Of a DNA stretch of 64,000 nucleotides, positions 13,341-25,352 are shown one piece after another (within the stretch, counting starts at the first letter, position 1; the number at the start of each line of letters is the position of its first letter). Both the position numbers and the translations under genes were made by a program. Source of the DNA: Rostratula benghalensis (taxonomy: Eukaryota > Chordata > Aves > Charadriiformes > Rostratulidae). Under the pieces are notes generated by a model, which had not been told where the DNA came from, searched no databases, and was given only the letters and a program-made list of their open reading frames with translations. Location of the stretch: positions 881,126 through 945,125 of the forward strand of contig VXAI01000018.1 of assembly GCA_013399305.1 (NCBI GenBank). The letters are read 5' to 3'.

Positions 13341-16300
13341 TGGCAGAATCCTTCCACTGGCTGTGCTTTGACATCAGCCACCAGTACAACCTGGCAGATA
13401 TGGGCTGATAACTCACCCACGAAAGGTCTCTGGCACGATGGCTCTGGTGGTGAGAGTTATCTTGCTCCAACAGATGGGATGGCAGCAAAGCTCCAAACAG
13501 GCCGCTGAAGAGTAAAATCTGCATTGACATTGGACGCAAAAACTCTTATAATAAAAGCCAAAAGTGCCTGGCTACCCTGGCAATTTGCAGGGAGGAAGAG
13601 AGGAAGGATTCATTTTTCTTTTTAATTTTGTTTCAGACAAGTGTTGGAGATTTGAGGGGGTCTGAACGAAATGCCACAGCACACGAAGCACAGCAGCACC
13701 CTGCTCACGTCGGTCTGCCTGGAGGGCAGGAAATGTGCCCGTGGCTCAGAGATAGGGAGGGAAATTGCGGATGAGGCTGAGTGCGATCGAACATGGACCG
13801 CGAGAGATAAGACGGAGTGTATATCAAGGGCGAGTCTGACTACAGAGGGACTAAGACAGGCTCCGGCAGCTTGGGTTTCATTCCTATTTCAGCATGCGTG
13901 ATGTCAAAGACCCCACTTCACACTGTATGCTGAAACGCTCCTTTATGTTCTTCAGAGACGTGATTTCCCAAGGCTTTGCCCAGATTTCATTCCTCCTCTT
14001 CTGTCACTGTGTACAAATCACCTGCATTTTCTCCATGAAGTAAGAATATAATTTCTGGCCTACACTGCACACCCATATATAACCCCTAACCACTGACAGA
14101 AGTTATCTGACTCAAATACCACTTGCCCAATCAATACTGTGGCTGTTGAGTATTGCATGTGGCTGGGATCTGTGACACCGAGTACTTAACCAGGTTTCAT
14201 GGGGGTATGGCTTGACATGGCTTAGTGTCATCATCCCGGTGGTGCCACTGATGGATGGCGTGTTAACGTGTTGGATGGTCCATCAGGGCCTGGTTTGTGT
14301 GATCTATTCAGTCCTCTTTGCCCCAGGAGAGCCACACTGAAACCCAATCTCCTTTCAAAGTGGTCCCTGTTGGAGAGGGTAATGACAAGCAGGCTCGCAG
14401 TGCACAGAGCAAGCTGCAAATTTTCTGGAGATGTATTGTCGATGAGAGGCAACTGATTGTCTGTCTAGCACAGCTTTTATCAGCAAAACCCCCACCTGAA
14501 TAGGGGAAAGGAGACTTACGTCAAAGAGACACAAAATCAATGCACCAGAACTTATTCTTTTCATAAGAAGAGCCTATTCCTAAGGCTCTGTGGTGTTGGC
14601 ACCAAACATGCACATTTTGATGAGACCTTCAAATACCTCTGCTGGGTAGGACAGGTGTGAGAGAGGAAGCACTGGGTTAGTTTTATAGGCAGAAAACTTT
14701 GGAGGTCACAGCCTGGCTGACATCAAACAAGGTTGGAATGTAAAAATTAGGAGCTGAACCAAGATCTGTGGAGTCCTAAACTGACACCGTAAGGACAAGC
14801 CCATCTCTTATTCACAGAGAGTGCATGACAGGACAGAGTCATCCTGTCCTCATTAATTCCCCTGTTTTTATAGGAATATATTGCATTAAATTAAATGTGT
14901 TTGCAAAACAAGAATTCCTTCTGAAATGCACATTTATTCATTCACTGGAGCGTGACCATTACTGTCTGTTTAGTAAATAAAATTAGATTTGATTCTTTTT
15001 AAATTAGAAAACAAATCAGTCATTAGCCTAATGGAAAACTTTTTTTTGATCTCATGGGTAAATGCTGCACACATTTCTAAAATGTTTTCTTACTTTATTA
15101 GGGCAAATTAATAGAAGTCAAGTCCTGCTCCCCTGCTGTAAGTAAGGAGAGGAACCATAAAGAAATTCAGTTACTTCTGAGTTTTTTCACATTCTGGTGC
15201 TATTCTTTCCTGCACGGAGTTAACCTTTAGTGGCTTTATTGAGACCAGTTTGCTTTGAAACCAAGGGAAAGAGGAACCCTGGCTTGATCAGCAGATAGAT
15301 TGTTTTTTCAGCATCCTTTGTGTCTTTCTGATAGTCACTTGTGGTCAGAACATCAAATGGGCCATTGAAAAAAATGGGTGCTTAGCACGGTATAACCCTT
15401 CATCATGGGTGGCAAATTTGATTCCACACTGAAATCAAGACTGATTTGCTCCACTTCTGTTCAGTCTTGATGTAGGAGTAAGCTCCAGAGCTTGGACATG
15501 CCAGTGGAGCAGCCCTGATGTCCCAGGGGACTGAAGTCTTTGTGTGTTCCCAAGGGGGACCTTGGAAATGAATGGGGGGCTGAGATAACAGCAAGGTGGG
15601 CTTGAGCAAGCTTTTCACAGCAGGTGAGACACCTAAGAGTTACCATCGTAGTAGCATTCAGATTATTTGGGAAAAAAAAAAAAAAGACTTTTTAAGACCC
15701 AGAAAATATGCAAACTATTTTGGGGTTTGGTTCATCCAATGCCTTTGTCCAGAATGTTTTATCAGAGGAAAGTGAAGACAATCTCTGCAGCATAAGCCTG
15801 AAGACCACGGTAGATGAGCAGTGTGTGGTAACTCCATACGCGCTGAGCTGACTTTGAGTCAGGGAAAAGAACAGAGAAATTTCACTGGGTACACAAAGAG
15901 CTTATTGTTTGCACTGAAACTCTTCCTCAGCGGTAAAAGATGATGCTTTTGTTAGCACAATATTAATGTTTATAAAGCATCTTGGCATGAAATGGTGTTG
16001 GCTTTTCTTTCCAGCATGTTATAAAATCATCATGGAAAGAAAAACAGTATCCCTAATGCACCAGATTATTGTTACACTGGTGTCTCCTGATACTGCACCA
16101 GATTAACGTGACAGAGCAATAAAACTCAGTATCTTCATTTATCACACCTCTTTAGCTCTCTCCCATGCTTCAGAGAGGTTTGAAATGAATATTAGCTTTT
16201 TTTCCTGAAGAGAAAACAAGAAGTTACCCAGAAATCATTGATATTTCAACTCTGCCAATTTTTAGTCAAGTGTTAGTCTTGTGAGTATTCTTCAGTTCTT

Positions 16301-17130
16301 TTGTGTTATTACCTAAATCCACTGAGGAGGTTTTTTATTTTCTTTGGTTTTGGAGTTTATTCTTCTATCTGCTTCTTGTTATATTGTTTAATCTCTAGGT
16401 GTGTGACTGATTCTAGCAACGTGGTTTTATTTTTGTATTAAAGTAACACTCACACAGCCCCTGTAGGGCCCTCAGTCTGAAAGATGTCTCAAAAGGGTGT
16501 TTGATCCTGGGATGAAATGCCTGGAGGGACATTCTGGGTTGTCTATCTACCTTCTGTCCTCAAAACTGAGTCTACAGGTGGTTTTGTACAGCCCAAGTTT
16601 CTCCATCTCTGTTCGGAGCAGCCTTCTGGCAAACCAGTATGCACCACATAACTTCTCTGTGTCCTTCATGGGTCTCTGCCCCACCTCAAAACCTACTTTG
16701 AAATAGAAGAGGGTAAGTATGAGACTGTTGTTCCTTGCACATTTTAATTCCATTGGTGTTGCTGCCAGTCTCAAGCGGATCAAAGGTTTCTCTTGTACTG
16801 CTGTTTTCGAGGCTGTTGGGTGCACTTGCTTCAAGTTTACCAGGAATCCTTCATAATTCTTGGTATTATTTCTCTAGAAAATGAAAACTGAGATAAGCGA
16901 CTGAAGACTGCTCCTAAGGCATTCCTTCTCTCAGGCAGCCTTAGGAAAATAGGAGTGAGGACTGGCAGCAATGACACCCTTCCCTTCTGCCCCCCAATGC
17001 ATTGCCTATCTCCAGGACTGCCAGCTCCAAGCACAGTGGTAAGAGACAAAAAATTGTAAGGGGTTTGGGATTTTTTGGTGCTGAGTCTCAGCCTTGAATG
17101 CTGTCTGACAGAGGTCAGTACCACTCTCCC

Positions 17131-17216
17131 CAGTTCTACAGATACAGAAACTGATACAAGAGGGGTGAAGTGACCTAGGCAGCCTCACAGCCTCAGGGGT
17201 GAATTCCCAAATCTCA
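17131..17216 (-). mobile_element. MIR SINE fossil (probable)
   Basis: The plus strand contains TCTACAGATACAGAAACTGA, then GGTGAAGTGACCTAGGCAGC and CTCACAGC. In order and spacing this matches the reverse complement of the MIR core, with its ACAGATGAGGAAACTGAG and GTGACTTGCCCAAGGTCACA phrases. Such amniote-old copies are rare in birds but known. Confidence 0.5.
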
Positions 17217-19930
17217 CCCTGGCATTTCAGCTATTCCCTGCTCATAACAGTGTCCTGCTACTTCCATAGCAAATACTAATATAGAATATAGCTGATGAGA
17301 GCAACCAGCTTTGCTCAGCTTTCCTGCTATTGTGAAAAGCCCTCTAGTTTCTTCATTCTGCTAATTTTCCCTGTGCTTAAGAGCTCAGCTGCTCCAGGGA
17401 ATCAGGCTGGTGACTGGTGATGGCATAGATGTACTCAGGAACACACTTTGAATCAAATTCTGCATCCCTGCATTTTGGCAAAGCAGGCTACTGATGCTGC
17501 GCACACAGGACACCCTCTCTCTGTGAGAGCATAAATTATTACTGCTGCTTGCAAAATGATCTGTGAACTAAAATGGGTTTTTCTAATTCTGTCACTGGAG
17601 AAGAACTTCTGGCTAATCAACTGGAGGCAGATGGAGTTGGCAGAGATGACATAAAGGCCTGCACTAATTACTCCACGTGTCCCAAGAACTGATAAGAGAG
17701 TTGATTTATGCCTGGAACAGCCTGATAATTCCGGAAATAATAGATATTGCATGACTTAATTAATCAATGTAAACCTGGTTGTGCTGTGATTTTGAATTAA
17801 CGGCCGTTGTATAGCGCAGGTGAATGGAAGGTTGGCTACAGCCTCTACTGCAAGAAGCCTAAATGTACCAGCCCAAGCCAAGGGACCAGGCTCTGGATAT
17901 ATCCTACAATTGTCTCTTATTGTATCTGGTGAGTTCTTGGGCTCTTGAGCTTGGGGAATGTGAGCGTGGCTGTGTGTGACAGCAAAAAGAAGGAAAACGG
18001 TGCACATGTACACAACAGCAGTGGGTAAGAGCAAGAACTTCCTCAGGAATCAGTCCTTCCCTATGAGTTCACACTAAAGAGTTGAATCAGGAGTAGGTGG
18101 TGTTAGGTGTTAGGTAAGGCTGAGTGATTTGAGCTCAGGTTGTCACCTTGCCTGGTGTGTTTGGTCCTCAGGGCTGATGGTCATTGCAGGCAGGCCTGTT
18201 CTCCACCTGCACAGCTGAACAGGGACACCCTTGGGTGGGAGTGAAAGCTCTGTCCACCCTGAGCTACAGATCCTGCTGGCTGGAGTCAGCCTATAGGACA
18301 AAAAGTGTTTTATTCTGGCAGTTGTCCTGCTTTCCCTATTCTTCATATTCAGACATTGCAGCTCTACAAGCCATCATGGGACCTTGCTATAGTACCCCTA
18401 GCTCTCACCTCAGACTGATGTTTTGGACATAACACAATTCTGCTGTTTGCTTTTGCAGATGCACAATGTTTTCCTGGACCAGCCTGGGAGGATGGACAGG
18501 TTTTATTCTGTTTTCACCCAGCTTGTTTGCATTCCTCCACTGTGGTTGAAGTGAAGGTAGACGTATGTGCTCATTGTGACCCACCCTTTGCAGGCCAGAA
18601 TATAAATCAATGAACAGAAACACATGCTTTTCCAAACTAAGACAGATGTCAATTAGAAATATCTTAGGTATGAAAACAAATGCAAAAAGGGACTTGACTG
18701 CTAGGGTTTATGGTAAGATCCATAGATCCAGAGTCAGTTTTAACCTATTAAGGAGCCCAGTGACTACATAGGTCCCTGGGCAGGGATTTAACTTCTCCTC
18801 CTGCAGAACATTTTAAGGAGAAATATTTGTATACCATAGTGCCATACACATTTTAACAAATTATACCTGCTTTTAGCACCACAGGTGACCCTACGTGTGA
18901 GTAGATTTTGAATGGTGCACATCAGGACAAGGTTTGGACTGGGAGTTACAAGTTCCTGAGAAAGACAGTTAAGAGAAGCATCATCTGAGGTCATCCAGAA
19001 GGCCTTGATCAATAGGACTCACGGAAACAAGCTGCCATGGACTAGCTGAGAATGGTAACCTGGCTTTGAAACAACATCTTACCGCTGCTCTGCTGAACAT
19101 GCTGAGCATTTGCGAAGCTCTAAGGGGGAGAAGACTGCAACCTGCATCTCATTTTGGAAGGCTGCCAACCCCAAAATCTTCAGTAATTTCAACAAGGGGC
19201 CTCTCACTCTAATCATTCGTGTCCACCCTTCTCTGGGTTGCACTCTAGGGGGTTACCATGTCAGCATCATTCTCTGTTTAGAGTTATTTGAATAATCTGC
19301 CTTCCTTGTACAAATGCCAGGGTGATATTTACTGCTGGTGCCGGGGCTCAGTCGGGTCCCTCAGAGATGCTGTAGAAGGTCACCAAAGGTTGGAAGGACA
19401 GCTGAGATGCCCTCTCCTTTTGTATCCCCTGCCCTTGCTTGCTATTATATACAAATAAATATCCTGACAGAAGGACTGTTTGACCTGTGTGGGTGGCAGA
19501 GGTGGTGTTAAGCAATTTCTAAAGAGAATAAATAGTTCCTCCCTGGATTAAAACAAACATCTAATTTGTTTTCTTCCTTATCATGTATGAAAAGTCCTCA
19601 CCTTATAGTGCAAGTAGCTTGGATCAGATACAAGGCAGGAATCCGGTCTGGATGCTGTTTCTTGGTCCCCCCATCCTGCTACATGGACTCACAGTAGTAA
19701 TTTGATCTCTATCTCCTGAGCTCCCAAGCACCATGAGGCACAGTGACTTTCCTTTTGGTGCCTGAGCAGGACAGAGCCCCACAGGTCCCTGTAGCTGGCC
19801 CAACCATACAAAACTGTATTGCATCTGCCACGATTTAAGCACCAAAAACTCAGCTGAGTCCTTTTTGTGCGGTGCCTGACAGTGCCTGGCGAAGCCATGG
19901 AGTTGATAGTCAGAAGGGGATTGAACTTGT

Positions 19931-19936
19931 TTTAAT
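19931..19936 (-). terminator. SSTR5: Candidate distal poly(A) signal (ATTAAA)
   Basis: The minus strand carries the common variant hexamer ATTAAA about 800 nt past the SSTR5 stop. It lies in AT-rich sequence (19.93-20.2 kb) that resembles vertebrate 3' UTR in composition, with ATTTATT and TGTATTTT elements. It is an alternative to the proximal AATAAA. Hexamers are frequent in AT-rich DNA, so this is tentative. Confidence 0.25.
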
Positions 19937-20622
19937 TTCTGAAAATACAGTTTATATTCATGTCCATACTTACATTCAGAACCAATAAATATACACAACA
20001 GCTTTCCAGGACTTCACAATCATCGTCACTTACATAATAATAAAGTGGTTACATTACATTTTATATGCATTTTGGTTTAGAATGTGAAAGTATTATGAAT
20101 ACATTGAATCCTTTCAACAGTATTTTCCTAGCCTTGTTTTTATTCTTTCTTACTGTGATTGAAAGATTCCTGAATACAATGACTCTCTCATATGAGTTAA
20201 TGACAGTAAAACAATCCGAATGGACTACACAGCACTTTATAATCATGGCTCATACACAATTTCAAGATCAGTGCTGCGGTCTTTTTTTTTCTATGAATCT
20301 TCTTCTTAAGAAATGGTGTTTTTCTTTTAAGAGATCTCCTTGAAGACTTTGAAGATACTATCCAAGCCGTTTTCCCCTTTGAGCTGATACCAACAGTGCA
20401 AAGCAGCCATAAACTCTGTTTAACAAGGTAGTTAAAACAGGTTTAGTGTTGTTTTGCATCACTAAAGCAGTACAAAGTCAGCAGTGTGTACCAGTAAACC
20501 AGTTCTCTAGAAAGTGGTAACGCACATCTGACTTGACTAAAACTCCAGTTTCACACAGCCCAGTATAACCCATAGCATTCTTAGCTGGGAAATGGAAGGG
20601 AGTAAAGAGAAGTCTATGTACA

Positions 20623-20628
20623 TTTATT
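20623..20628 (-). terminator. SSTR5: Candidate proximal poly(A) signal for SSTR5
   Basis: The canonical AATAAA hexamer on the minus strand lies about 105 nt after the SSTR5 stop codon and is the first one encountered. A pyrimidine-rich stretch follows within 30 nt. Other candidates further on are AATAAA at 20139-20144 and ATTAAA at 19931-19936, so the 3' UTR could be about 0.13 kb or up to about 0.8 kb long. Confidence 0.45.
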
Positions 20629-20733
20629 TGAGCTTGTGGATCTCCAGATTTTAGCTTTTCTATGACTTCATTTCTCCTTTAAGTCCCCAAATTCTCCAGG
20701 TCTACAAGTGCTTTGCAGTACCAAACCGTGCCC

Positions 20734-21846
20734 TTAGACCTTGCTAGTCTGCATATGTCCATTGAACTCAATATTTCTCTGGGTTAACATTGATTCCTGC
20801 AAGCGGCTGCTGTTCTCTTGCCTGTGTTCAATGGGGTCACCATCCTCTACACCATTGCCCTTTCGAAGGCAAAGGACTTTCTGAAAACTCTGCTTGAAGT
20901 TGTCAGAAAGAAATCCATAAAGAATGGGGTTGGCACAGCTGTTTGCATAGGACAGGACCACCACAAAAAAGTACACCCCTACCAACACAGGGTCTTCTGG
21001 CAGTATAAATATCAAATTAACAATGTTCATCATGTAAAATGGGAGCCAGCAAAACACAAAGACCACCACAATGATCACCACCATCCTGGTCACCTTCCTC
21101 TCCGATCTCCTGCGCCTTGTAGACCCAACTCGGATACCTGAAGATTTGACTTTAATCACAATCAGCAAGTAGCAGAGGCAGATCACCAACAAAGGACCAA
21201 AAAACCCAAGGACTGATGTGTAAATGATGAATGCTGCTGACCAGATGTTGACAGGCTCTGGCCAGTTCATGTTGCAGGTCTGAAAGTCTTCCTGCACGTC
21301 TGAAAAGATGATCACTGGAAGCACCACCAAGAATGAGAATGTCCAGACAGTCATGCTGATGAGCTTGGCCACCCTGGGACGTCTCCACTTGGTTGATTTA
21401 ATGGGATGAACTACTGCCAGATAGCGGTCCATGCTCATCACAGTCAAACAAAAAATACTAGTGAATTGGTTAATACCATCTACAGTCATAACCAGTCTGC
21501 ACAAAAAGGAGCCAAAAGGCCAATAGGAGATGGCATTCTGGGTGGCCAGGAAGGGCAAGCCCAGCATGAAGAGTACATCAGCCACAGCTAAATTCAAGAT
21601 GTATATGTTGGTGACAGTTTTCATCTTGGCATAGCGCAAAACCACATAAATGACCAATGTGTTGCCGCTGAGTCCGACTGCGCATACAAGGAGGTAACAG
21701 ATGGGAATCAGGACTTTGTGGATGTATTTGAATGAGGGCTGCTCTGAGAGCGTCCCATTCTCTGTCACGTTTGTGAACAGTGAGGAATTCACATCGCTGG
21801 AGCTAGCTTCTGTGCTAAATGTGCTGGAAAAGTATAAAGGATCCAT
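20734..21846 (-). CDS. SSTR5: Somatostatin receptor type 5 (class A GPCR), single coding exon
   Basis: This is an uninterrupted 370-residue frame with seven membrane segments. In the family, SSTR5 is a Gi/o-coupled plasma-membrane receptor for somatostatin-14/-28 that lowers cAMP and restrains hormone secretion. Visible features: N-glycosylation sequons at N20, N26 and N30; N62 in TM1; NLAVAD ending at D90 in TM2; C116 and C191 for the extracellular disulfide; D123 in TM3, the aspartate that pairs with the ligand lysine; DRY at 140-142; CWLPF at 266-270 in TM6; the somatostatin-receptor signature [11 protein letters not shown] at 300-310, which includes NPxxY; C326 as the likely palmitoylation site; and a C-terminal QTSKV resembling the PDZ-binding end of mammalian SSTR5. 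The MDPL start, LATQNA after TM2 and WPEPV in ECL2 favour SSTR5 over SSTR2/3. The start ATG has G at -3 and G at +4. The CDS is intronless, as is usual for the family. No lesion is seen. Confidence 0.97.
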   Translation of the reverse strand: MDPLYFSSTFSTEASSSDVNSSLFTNVTENGTLSEQPSFKYIHKVLIPICYLLVCAVGLSGNTLVIYVVLRYAKMKTVTNIYILNLAVADVLFMLGLPFLATQNAISYWPFGSFLCRLVMTVDGINQFTSIFCLTVMSMDRYLAVVHPIKSTKWRRPRVAKLISMTVWTFSFLVVLPVIIFSDVQEDFQTCNMNWPEPVNIWSAAFIIYTSVLGFFGPLLVICLCYLLIVIKVKSSGIRVGSTRRRRSERKVTRMVVIIVVVFVFCWLPFYMMNIVNLIFILPEDPVLVGVYFFVVVLSYANSCANPILYGFLSDNFKQSFQKVLCLRKGNGVEDGDPIEHRQENSSRLQESMLTQRNIEFNGHMQTSKV

Positions 21847-21876
21847 AACTTTTACTCCTCAGTTTTTCTTTTAAGG

Positions 21877-21903
21877 CTAAGAGAGATTAAACTTCATGGG
21901 CAT
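21877..21903 (-). promoter_or_regulatory. Short upstream ORF in SSTR5 5' leader
   Basis: On the minus strand, seven nucleotides after the predicted acceptor, there is an ATG reading MPMKFNLS and then TAG. A second in-frame ATG is the third codon. The uORF ends 30 nt before the SSTR5 start codon and does not overlap it. If the acceptor is used, every spliced SSTR5 mRNA would carry this uORF, which would normally lower translation of the receptor or require reinitiation. The frame is plain in the sequence; the regulatory effect is inferred. Confidence 0.55.
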
Positions 21904-21910
21904 CTTGATC

Positions 21911-21957
21911 CTAGAAAGACAAAAAAAAAGGGAAGAAAGAGAGAGAAAGAAAGAGTG
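21911..21957 (-). promoter_or_regulatory. SSTR5: Splice acceptor and polypyrimidine tract upstream of SSTR5 coding exon
   Basis: Read on the minus strand, this is about 45 nt of almost pure pyrimidine (TTTCTTTCTCTCTC followed by a T run) ending in TTTCTAG, with the exon starting GATCAAG at 21910. This is a textbook 3' splice site, 64 nt before the SSTR5 start codon. It implies that at least one noncoding 5' exon is spliced to the single coding exon. Use of the site is inferred from sequence alone. Confidence 0.72.
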
Positions 21958-22880
21958 AATTCAAAGTAGACTAAGCATTGCAGATCGTTTAATTTTCTGT
22001 CTACAGTCAGAATTTGTGTTTGAATTATGCAGTTCGCACATGTGATGAGATCAAGGCCTGAACAAAGGAATTGCACAACGAAAGAATCGCACAAGCGCTC
22101 ATCCCAGTAGATGGTGGCCTCTGTTTAATTTTCACAAGCTCCATGCCGTGGGGTCCGGGCAGGATGTAGCTGTGAAGATGGGAGGCTGCACAGTAGTAAC
22201 ACAGCGGGCATCCCGCTGGGAAACGCAAGCAAGAGGAGAAGGTCATGGCCATCACACTTGACAGTCAGAGCAGAAGCTTTCCTGCAGCACAGAAATCTGA
22301 ATGCCTCAGCGTGTGGGCTGTTCGGGTCCAAAGCCTAACTAAACTGGCCTCCAAGGCCAGTCCTTCCTCTGCTGATGAGAAATGTCAATTTTTACATGCT
22401 TCCTGGTAAGAAAACTCTACCATTTGATGGTCCCTTTCTCCGTAACCTGAGGTAAACACATTTTCCCCTTTTGTGAAAACAGGCAGCAGGGCAGGTGGCA
22501 CCCCCTGCTCCCCCACTTGCACAAAAATACACAAATCCAGAACCCACCTTTCAGAAAAACTATATAAAAAATGTTAGAAGACAATTTTGAAAGACTCTGA
22601 CTGGGTAGTGCATACAAATCAGGCTGAAAGCAGAGCCCTGGCATCAGTGCTGAAAGCTTTGAAGTCAAATCTGGTGCAATTCTGCTGTCACTAGCGGAGG
22701 GTGCCTGTAGTGGCTCAGGGACTGACTCAGCCCCATCTCACTCCCATACAACCTCTGGGTGTTTTCAGAATCCGGAACCAAAGATAGTTCCTGGCTCTTC
22801 ATAGTTCAAGCTCCACTGCGATGTTTCACAGGTCTCCCTGTTTACATGGAAACAGTCTCAGTGTGATATATTCAAACGCC

Positions 22881-22889
22881 ACTTACTGC
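22881..22889 (-). promoter_or_regulatory. Isolated strong donor motif between CpG island and SSTR5
   Basis: The minus strand reads GGCA followed by the perfect intron start GTAAGT. It lies 1 kb upstream of the SSTR5 acceptor and could end an alternative or internal 5' noncoding exon. Isolated donor motifs are common by chance, so it is listed only as an alternative to the CpG-island donors. Confidence 0.2.
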
Positions 22890-23400
22890 CTGGCAGAACC
22901 AATTGAGAACCCCCGGGGAACATCAGCAGTTGTGTAGGTGGGGAAACAAAACCCTCCACAACCACCAACAAAACCCTAAAAAAAAATATATATAAATCTA
23001 TGAACTCCCAAGGTGGAGGGGACCATGTCTGAAAACACTTTTCCATCGGATCAGGCCTGGTGCACACAGATGTGAAGAGTCTGCAATGGAAAGGAACAAG
23101 CTGTTTCTTTTCCACCTCTTGAGACTGCTCTTCTGGTAGTGTTTTTGAACCCCTCTGCTCTCACCCTGAAGTGTGCTTTTTGTCCATGAAACACCTTGCT
23201 TCTGCAGGAAATCCAAACCACAGTGGGGAGCTTAGGGACCCAGTCATCTGAACTTGGTGACAGGATGTATTTCACTAGACAACCTGAAAAGGGTTGGGAA
23301 TTTCCAATGCTCTCTTTCCATGGCATGCTTGATTCACACGGATATTTTTTCACTCTTTATCTGAACATCGTCTAAGTAGGTGTTCATAAAGCCTTCCACT

Positions 23401-23418
23401 AAAAAAAAAAAAAAAAAA
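23401..23418. repeat. A18 homopolymer
   Basis: This is a simple run of 18 A about 1.5 kb upstream of the SSTR5 exon. No associated retroposon is recognised. Confidence 0.9.
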
Positions 23419-25287
23419 GGTCAAGTATCTGCTATAAAAGAGTGGAGAATCAGAACACCAATCTAACCCAAGATCTCTTCCAAGTCTTGTCAGTAGACCG
23501 TGGTGAGGGTGCTCAAGGAGGACATGCCCAGCAACTTTTGTTTGCATTGCCTGCTGGTTAGGCTTCCATAATAATCTGGGGGTGTGAATCTGCATTCAGG
23601 ATGATGGGAAAAACACCCAGCCCACATTGCCCACCCATGCTTTTCAAGCAAAAGCAAAATTCAGCATTGTGTAAGCACGCAAAAGACTCCTTGTCTCCAA
23701 GAGGAATGCAAACACCTCCACGGGCTGATTACAGTGCTTTCTCTTGGGGTGAGAAAAACTGCGGTGGGTGAGAGTAGAAGTCCCTCCAGCTACCAGTAGT
23801 AATCACAAATATGCTGTTCTGATTTGGAAATGTGCAGATGGGAAGTAGGTGTCTCACATGTCACTCCCTAGCTGGGAGGAGATGTACCAGAGAAATCAGA
23901 AATCCAGGGCGGCTGGGATGATAAAGCCGAGTGAGCTGCCAAAGCTCAAACAAATGCTGGCTTGAAGATGGAGGGGAGAAATGGGTGGGGAGGCTCTGCA
24001 GGTCCTGAATATGCTACTGTGATGTGTTTGGGGCTTGGATATTGCAGCCACAGGCTCACTGTGGGGACAGATCAGCTGAGGCCATTATCCTAGTGAATTA
24101 AATAATAGCATTGGACTTAGTGCTCAACTAAGAAAAGGCAAACTTCAGTTCTGGCCAAAGAGTGGACTTTTAAGGCCTGTTCTGACACTAATTTTAAAAT
24201 ATAAGGTTGTATTAAAACCCAGATTATTTCTCTGGCAGAAGCTAAAGCAGCACCACCCTCCTCTTGGGCTGTGAGGGGGTTTGATCTTTGGAAGGCTGCA
24301 TTTTCTTGCAACCCAGATGCTGTGTGTGAGCCATCTGGTTAACCAGCGTCATTGGAGGGAAGAATACAAACAAAATGGGTGGTGGGAAGGGGCAGTTGGT
24401 GTTTATAAATGCCTATTCATGGAACTGCATCTTTGGGAGTGAGTGCAGTGCTGAGATTGGGAAGGCACTTCTCCCCAGAGTAGCTCAGCAACATCTAGTC
24501 TGGGCCAAAAAGTGAAATTTTTGTTCTGGGACTGGATTGGGTAAAAGGACCAGTGTTGCCACTCAGTGGAGGAAAAGTCAGGGAAAGCATGTGTAGCTTT
24601 CATCCTAGTGCTATAAAAAAAATGGAGGATGAACACCTTCCTTCTAAAGGTACCTCCTTTTCCCCCACAGTACATATCCTTGAACAGTTGACTATAGAAA
24701 TTGCAAAGTTCTTCAAGCCTGTTGCTCCTTCCACCACATTTAGAGTTCAAGCCTTGGGAGAAGCCCTGATGAAGAGCAGTTCCTTTATGTGGATATCTTA
24801 CAGCACAAATGCCACCCAAAGGCCTCAGGTTCTTTGAGACATCCACTGCTGGCATTCATGATACACCCAAAGGATTTTCTAGAGGGACCTTTGTGTTCCT
24901 AAGCTGGGGGGAAAACTCTTCCAGCCTCCTTCAGAAGCAGCTGTGATGGTGTCCTCCTGCTGCTGTGCTCTCCCTAGGGGTCAATGATATTTCAGCAGTC
25001 TGTCTGTCTGCCTGCTTGTTTAGTATTTGGAGGTTCTTCTCTTTGTTTTGTGTGAACATTACCCCTTACCCTCAGATATTTCTTTTTGTTGTTCCATTTG
25101 ATGAATTTGGCACCTTTCCCTTCAAAAATGGGTGGATTCAGAAGGAAACACATTGCTAAGGCTCTCATGCAAATTCTTTAGTGCCTTCATTTGGCGACAT
25201 TCTGCAGGTTGGCACCAGCAAGAAGCTGCCATCATCGGAGCATTCCCCATGCACTGGCTGGGGAGGTGATGTGCTTGGAGTTGTCCA

Positions 25288-25352
25288 GATCTGAAAGCTA
25301 AGCCCAGGGCTCCAGAGTCCCCCTTCATTGCTTTATCCACTAAGCCACTGAA
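25288..25352 (-). mobile_element. MIR SINE fossil, 5' portion (probable)
   Basis: The plus strand reads AGCCCAGGGCTCCAGAGTCC, then TTATCCACTAAGCCACTG. This resembles the reverse complement of the MIR tRNA-derived head, which has GGCTCCAGAGTCC followed by TTAACCACTATGC. It is short and diverged. Confidence 0.45.

Larger units (their letters stand above)
11560..19900. other. Noncoding region downstream of SSTR5
   Basis: No recognisable gene is seen. At 12516-12708 all three plus frames are open, and minus frames are open nearby; the longest plus frame (12302-12892, 196 codons) matches nothing I know. The POU-octamer block at 13.1 kb and the MIR fossil at 17.13 kb lie here. The rest is ordinary unique-looking sequence. 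Confidence 0.65.

Noticed and set aside
20818..21141. 107-codon plus-strand frame opposite SSTR5
   Set aside because: It is antisense to a strongly constrained receptor CDS and is best explained as a shadow frame.
24403..24855. 150-codon minus-strand frame with an overlapping plus frame
   Set aside because: I considered a retroelement pol fragment, but no RT or integrase motif is present.
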